From: Corynebacterium sp. HMSC074A01
GTDB taxonomy: Bacteria > Actinomycetota > Actinomycetes > Mycobacteriales > Mycobacteriaceae
Reading direction: 5' to 3'
Assembly (NCBI RefSeq): GCF_001831515.1
Contig: NZ_KV825630.1
Location: forward strand, 164,804-228,803
Length of the DNA: 64,000 nt
A program made the translations under genes and the position numbers. Under the pieces are notes generated by a model, which saw only the letters and a list, made by a program, of their open reading frames with translations, searched no databases and had not been told where the DNA came from. Positions 63,001-64,000 of this stretch are shown piece by piece; the stretch's first letter is position 1; every line of letters starts with the position of its first letter.

Positions 63001-63820
63001 CGAGCGCACCACCGTCCCCGACCACGGCACCAACCCGACCGCCGCCGAGGCCGCCCGCGGCGTGCTGGCGCTGGATGGGGTGGACTTTGGATACGGGGGC
63101 GTCGACAAGCATGGGGCTCCGCACCTCGTCATCGAGGACATGGGCTTGCGCGTCCAGCCCGGCGAGACGATCGCCCTGGTAGGCCCGACGGGCGCGGGCA
63201 AATCCACCGTGGTCAAGCTTTTGGCCCGCTTCTACGACCCGACTCACGGCCGCATCACCGCAAGCGGCACCGATATCAGCGATTTCCCGCTGCCCGCGTG
63301 GCGGCGGGCGCTCGCCCAGGTGCCGCAGGAGTCCTACCTCTTCCCCGGCACCGTTGCCGATAACATCGCCTACGGCTGGGACATCGGCGACGCAGTGCGC
63401 GGGCGCGAGGCCGAAATTGAGGACGCGGTGCGCAGGCTCGGTGCGCTCGATGTCATCGCGGCGATCCCCGGCGGCTTCAACGCGCCCGTAGGCGAGCGCG
63501 GCCGGGGCTTAAGCTCGGGTCAGCGCCAAATCATCGCACTCGCGCGCGCGGAAATGCTGCGACCGGACGTCGTGCTTCTCGACGAAGCCACCGCCACCCT
63601 CGATCCCGCCACCGAACACGCGGTGCTCAACGCCGCCGACCGCGCGACGGCCGGGCGCACCTCAATTATCGTGGCGCACCGGCTGCTGACCGCGAAACGA
63701 GCCGACCGAATCATCGTGATTGATGGAGGACGTATCATAGAGAGCGGGACACACGAAGCCCTCGTGAACTCGGCAGGAAAGTACGCCCAAATGTGGGCAA
63801 TTAACCGAGATCGGGGGTAG
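60092..63820 (+). CDS. Fused ABC exporter (TMD-NBD-TMD-NBD)
   Basis: 1242-residue complete exporter in one chain. Two six-helix transmembrane domains (~20-325 and ~680-970) each precede an ATPase. NBD1: Walker A GPPGAGKT (~375-383), signature LSGGQ (490-494), Walker B with Asp515 in place of the catalytic Glu, and Asp429 where the Q-loop Gln is expected. NBD2: Walker A GPTGAGKST, normal Q-loop, signature LSSGQ (1140-1144), catalytic Glu1165. This is the one-functional-site asymmetry of heterodimeric exporters. Substrate (lipid or drug) unknown. odhA follows 116 nt later. Confidence 0.9.
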   Translation: MPQQSSLHDAPAAHRGGALLRRSFAANRTSTALAFATATLAAILQVFLPALTGRAVDIATGNASGSTTATAWAMVGIALVTYALGALRRYASGHLAATSQHWLRLELLRTLHRLDGEGQDDIVTGQIVSRSISDLNQYAMVLGQTPMFFTRAMQLAGTLVVMCTMNLSLTAMALCLLPVILWEANRSRKALYAATWVNQQATADLAEHVEETISGVRVVKAFGGEQRGVDKLDALGRHLYAVKMRAAKLTARFQPLLTQLPNVALVITIIAAGLIVISGGITIGTFVAFTAYLTSLTSSMSMLTNQYVRLQMGMSSFGRLDQVLALAPHTTPAQGQAPAGPVGLAFERVTFATGGTTVLREVSFRVAPGETLAMVGPPGAGKTMAVQLAGGFYHPDAGRCLLIEAHSTPTDYADLSPAELRARVTCVFDDAFLFSSSVFDNIALGAPPSLRGDALTRAVHEAARLACATEFIEQLEDGYDTTVGERGLTLSGGQRQRIALARALISRPEVLVLDDATSAIDAATEAEILHNLRTELGDVAVLTVAHRQSTVDHADRVLVLEAGTVIAEGPRYEVVATESYRRFMAPGADAGASSKPTHSQLWPAVDAPERRVAANAGPHAVVANREVLANVEKLPPANETPGLDEATLARLRTPTGAGNEFKVSQLFRAVRGLIAATVVLLVIGVLADLAFPTLIRAAIDRGIAPANTQALFTIAAAAFGVVLVTWGANVWLTVLSARSGERLLYGLRLRSYAHLQQLGLSYFERHLSGRIITRLTTDIDTLSSFLQTGLAQAIVAVGSLVGVSAMLLATDGQLTLVALSAVPVIVAATLVFRHYSRRFFRAARTQISAVNGEFAELIGGIRVTQMYNAEPRAEDAFARASLHYRRLRMRSVALLAAYFPGMQAISQIMTAAVVGVGAQRVAEGELSVGVLVAFTMYLGQLYGPIQQLGQIFDSWQQATVSFERITQLLDERTTVPDHGTNPTAAEAARGVLALDGVDFGYGGVDKHGAPHLVIEDMGLRVQPGETIALVGPTGAGKSTVVKLLARFYDPTHGRITASGTDISDFPLPAWRRALAQVPQESYLFPGTVADNIAYGWDIGDAVRGREAEIEDAVRRLGALDVIAAIPGGFNAPVGERGRGLSSGQRQIIALARAEMLRPDVVLLDEATATLDPATEHAVLNAADRATAGRTSIIVAHRLLTAKRADRIIVIDGGRIIESGTHEALVNSAGKYAQMWAINRDRG

Positions 63821-63846
63821 GCAACAATGGTGTCGTGGAAGAATGC

Positions 63847-63869
63847 AGTAGAGATTTTAACGCTCTACT
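63847..63869. promoter_or_regulatory. Inverted repeat upstream of odhA
   Basis: AGTAGAG and its exact complement CTCTACT, separated by the 9-nt ATTTTAACG, lie 68 nt before the odhA start and 27 nt after the ABC exporter stop. It could be a weak terminator or an operator. Confidence 0.3.
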
Positions 63870-63936
63870 GACCAAGAGAATTACAGTCTAGAAAACACTC
63901 GAGATCGTACCCGACAGAAAGAGGCGAGGACCTGCC

Positions 63937-64000
63937 GTGAGCAGCGATAACACGTTCGGCCAGAATGATTGGCTGGTTGACGAGATGTTCCAGCAGTACC
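63937..64000 (+). CDS. odhA: 2-oxoglutarate dehydrogenase E1 component / Kgd, N-terminal start (partial)
   Basis: Twenty-one codons from GTG 63937 read M/V-SSDNTFGQNDWLVDEMFQQY before the window ends. This N-terminus ('FGQN.WLVDEMFQQ') is the highly conserved start of the corynebacterial/mycobacterial OdhA/Kgd multifunctional enzyme of the TCA cycle. GAGGCGAGGA precedes the start. Confidence 0.9.
   Translation, partial: MSSDNTFGQNDWLVDEMFQQY

Overview
The window is chromosomal DNA of a high-GC actinobacterium, almost certainly a Corynebacterium. The evidence is the thrB-hom-lysA-argS block, the mycothiol-type ArsC, the LldP-LutABC lactate module, and the start of the odhA/kgd 2-oxoglutarate dehydrogenase E1 gene at the right edge. 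Most coding sequence is very GC-rich. The stretch at about 16.3-20.4 kb has a visibly different composition.

Left part (1-16 kb). A molybdate uptake and molybdenum-cofactor block comes first: end of modA, a modB-modC fusion, moaD, moeA, mog, moaE and moeB. Threonine/lysine genes thrB, hom and lysA follow on the minus strand with argS. The lactate utilisation operon lldP-lutA-lutB-lutC comes next and closes with a perfect 16-bp terminator.

Accessory island (16.27-20.4 kb). It sits directly behind a tRNA-Arg(CCG) gene. It holds an IS481-type transposase tail, the first ~40 codons of a DNA methyltransferase broken by an in-frame TGA, and an Abi_2-family HEPN protein. The Abi_2 gene is preceded by a compact promoter/short RNA/terminator unit, which matches the layout of RNA-antitoxin/Abi toxin modules and is the most interesting system here. 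The island also holds a frameshifted DUF2335 membrane protein gene and a TetR regulator divergent from a truncated ABC ATPase.

Centre (20.4-36 kb). This part has a VOC protein, an ABC-2-like membrane protein with a divergent TetR regulator, and an arsenic module (arsC, acr3, divergent arsR). Lipoproteins, a PspC protein and a MarR regulator follow. A minus-strand DNA-repair-type operon (SNF2 helicase, SWIM protein, SbcD/YhaO-like nuclease, SbcC/YhaN-like ATPase) completes it.

Right part (36-64 kb). It contains putP, a secreted HNH nuclease, two tandem trypsin-like proteases, a DEAD-box RNA helicase, a CitMHS transporter and a two-component system. A DUF418-like membrane protein coupled to a third protease, an amino-acid permease and ldh follow. 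Then comes a probable nucleoside-salvage operon (MFS, nucleoside hydrolase, ECF transporter S, T and fused A subunits). The window ends with a carboxylesterase, a fused two-in-one ABC exporter and the first codons of odhA. A 69-bp palindrome-bearing repeat occurs in both 39 kb and 19 kb convergent intergenic regions, in opposite orientations.
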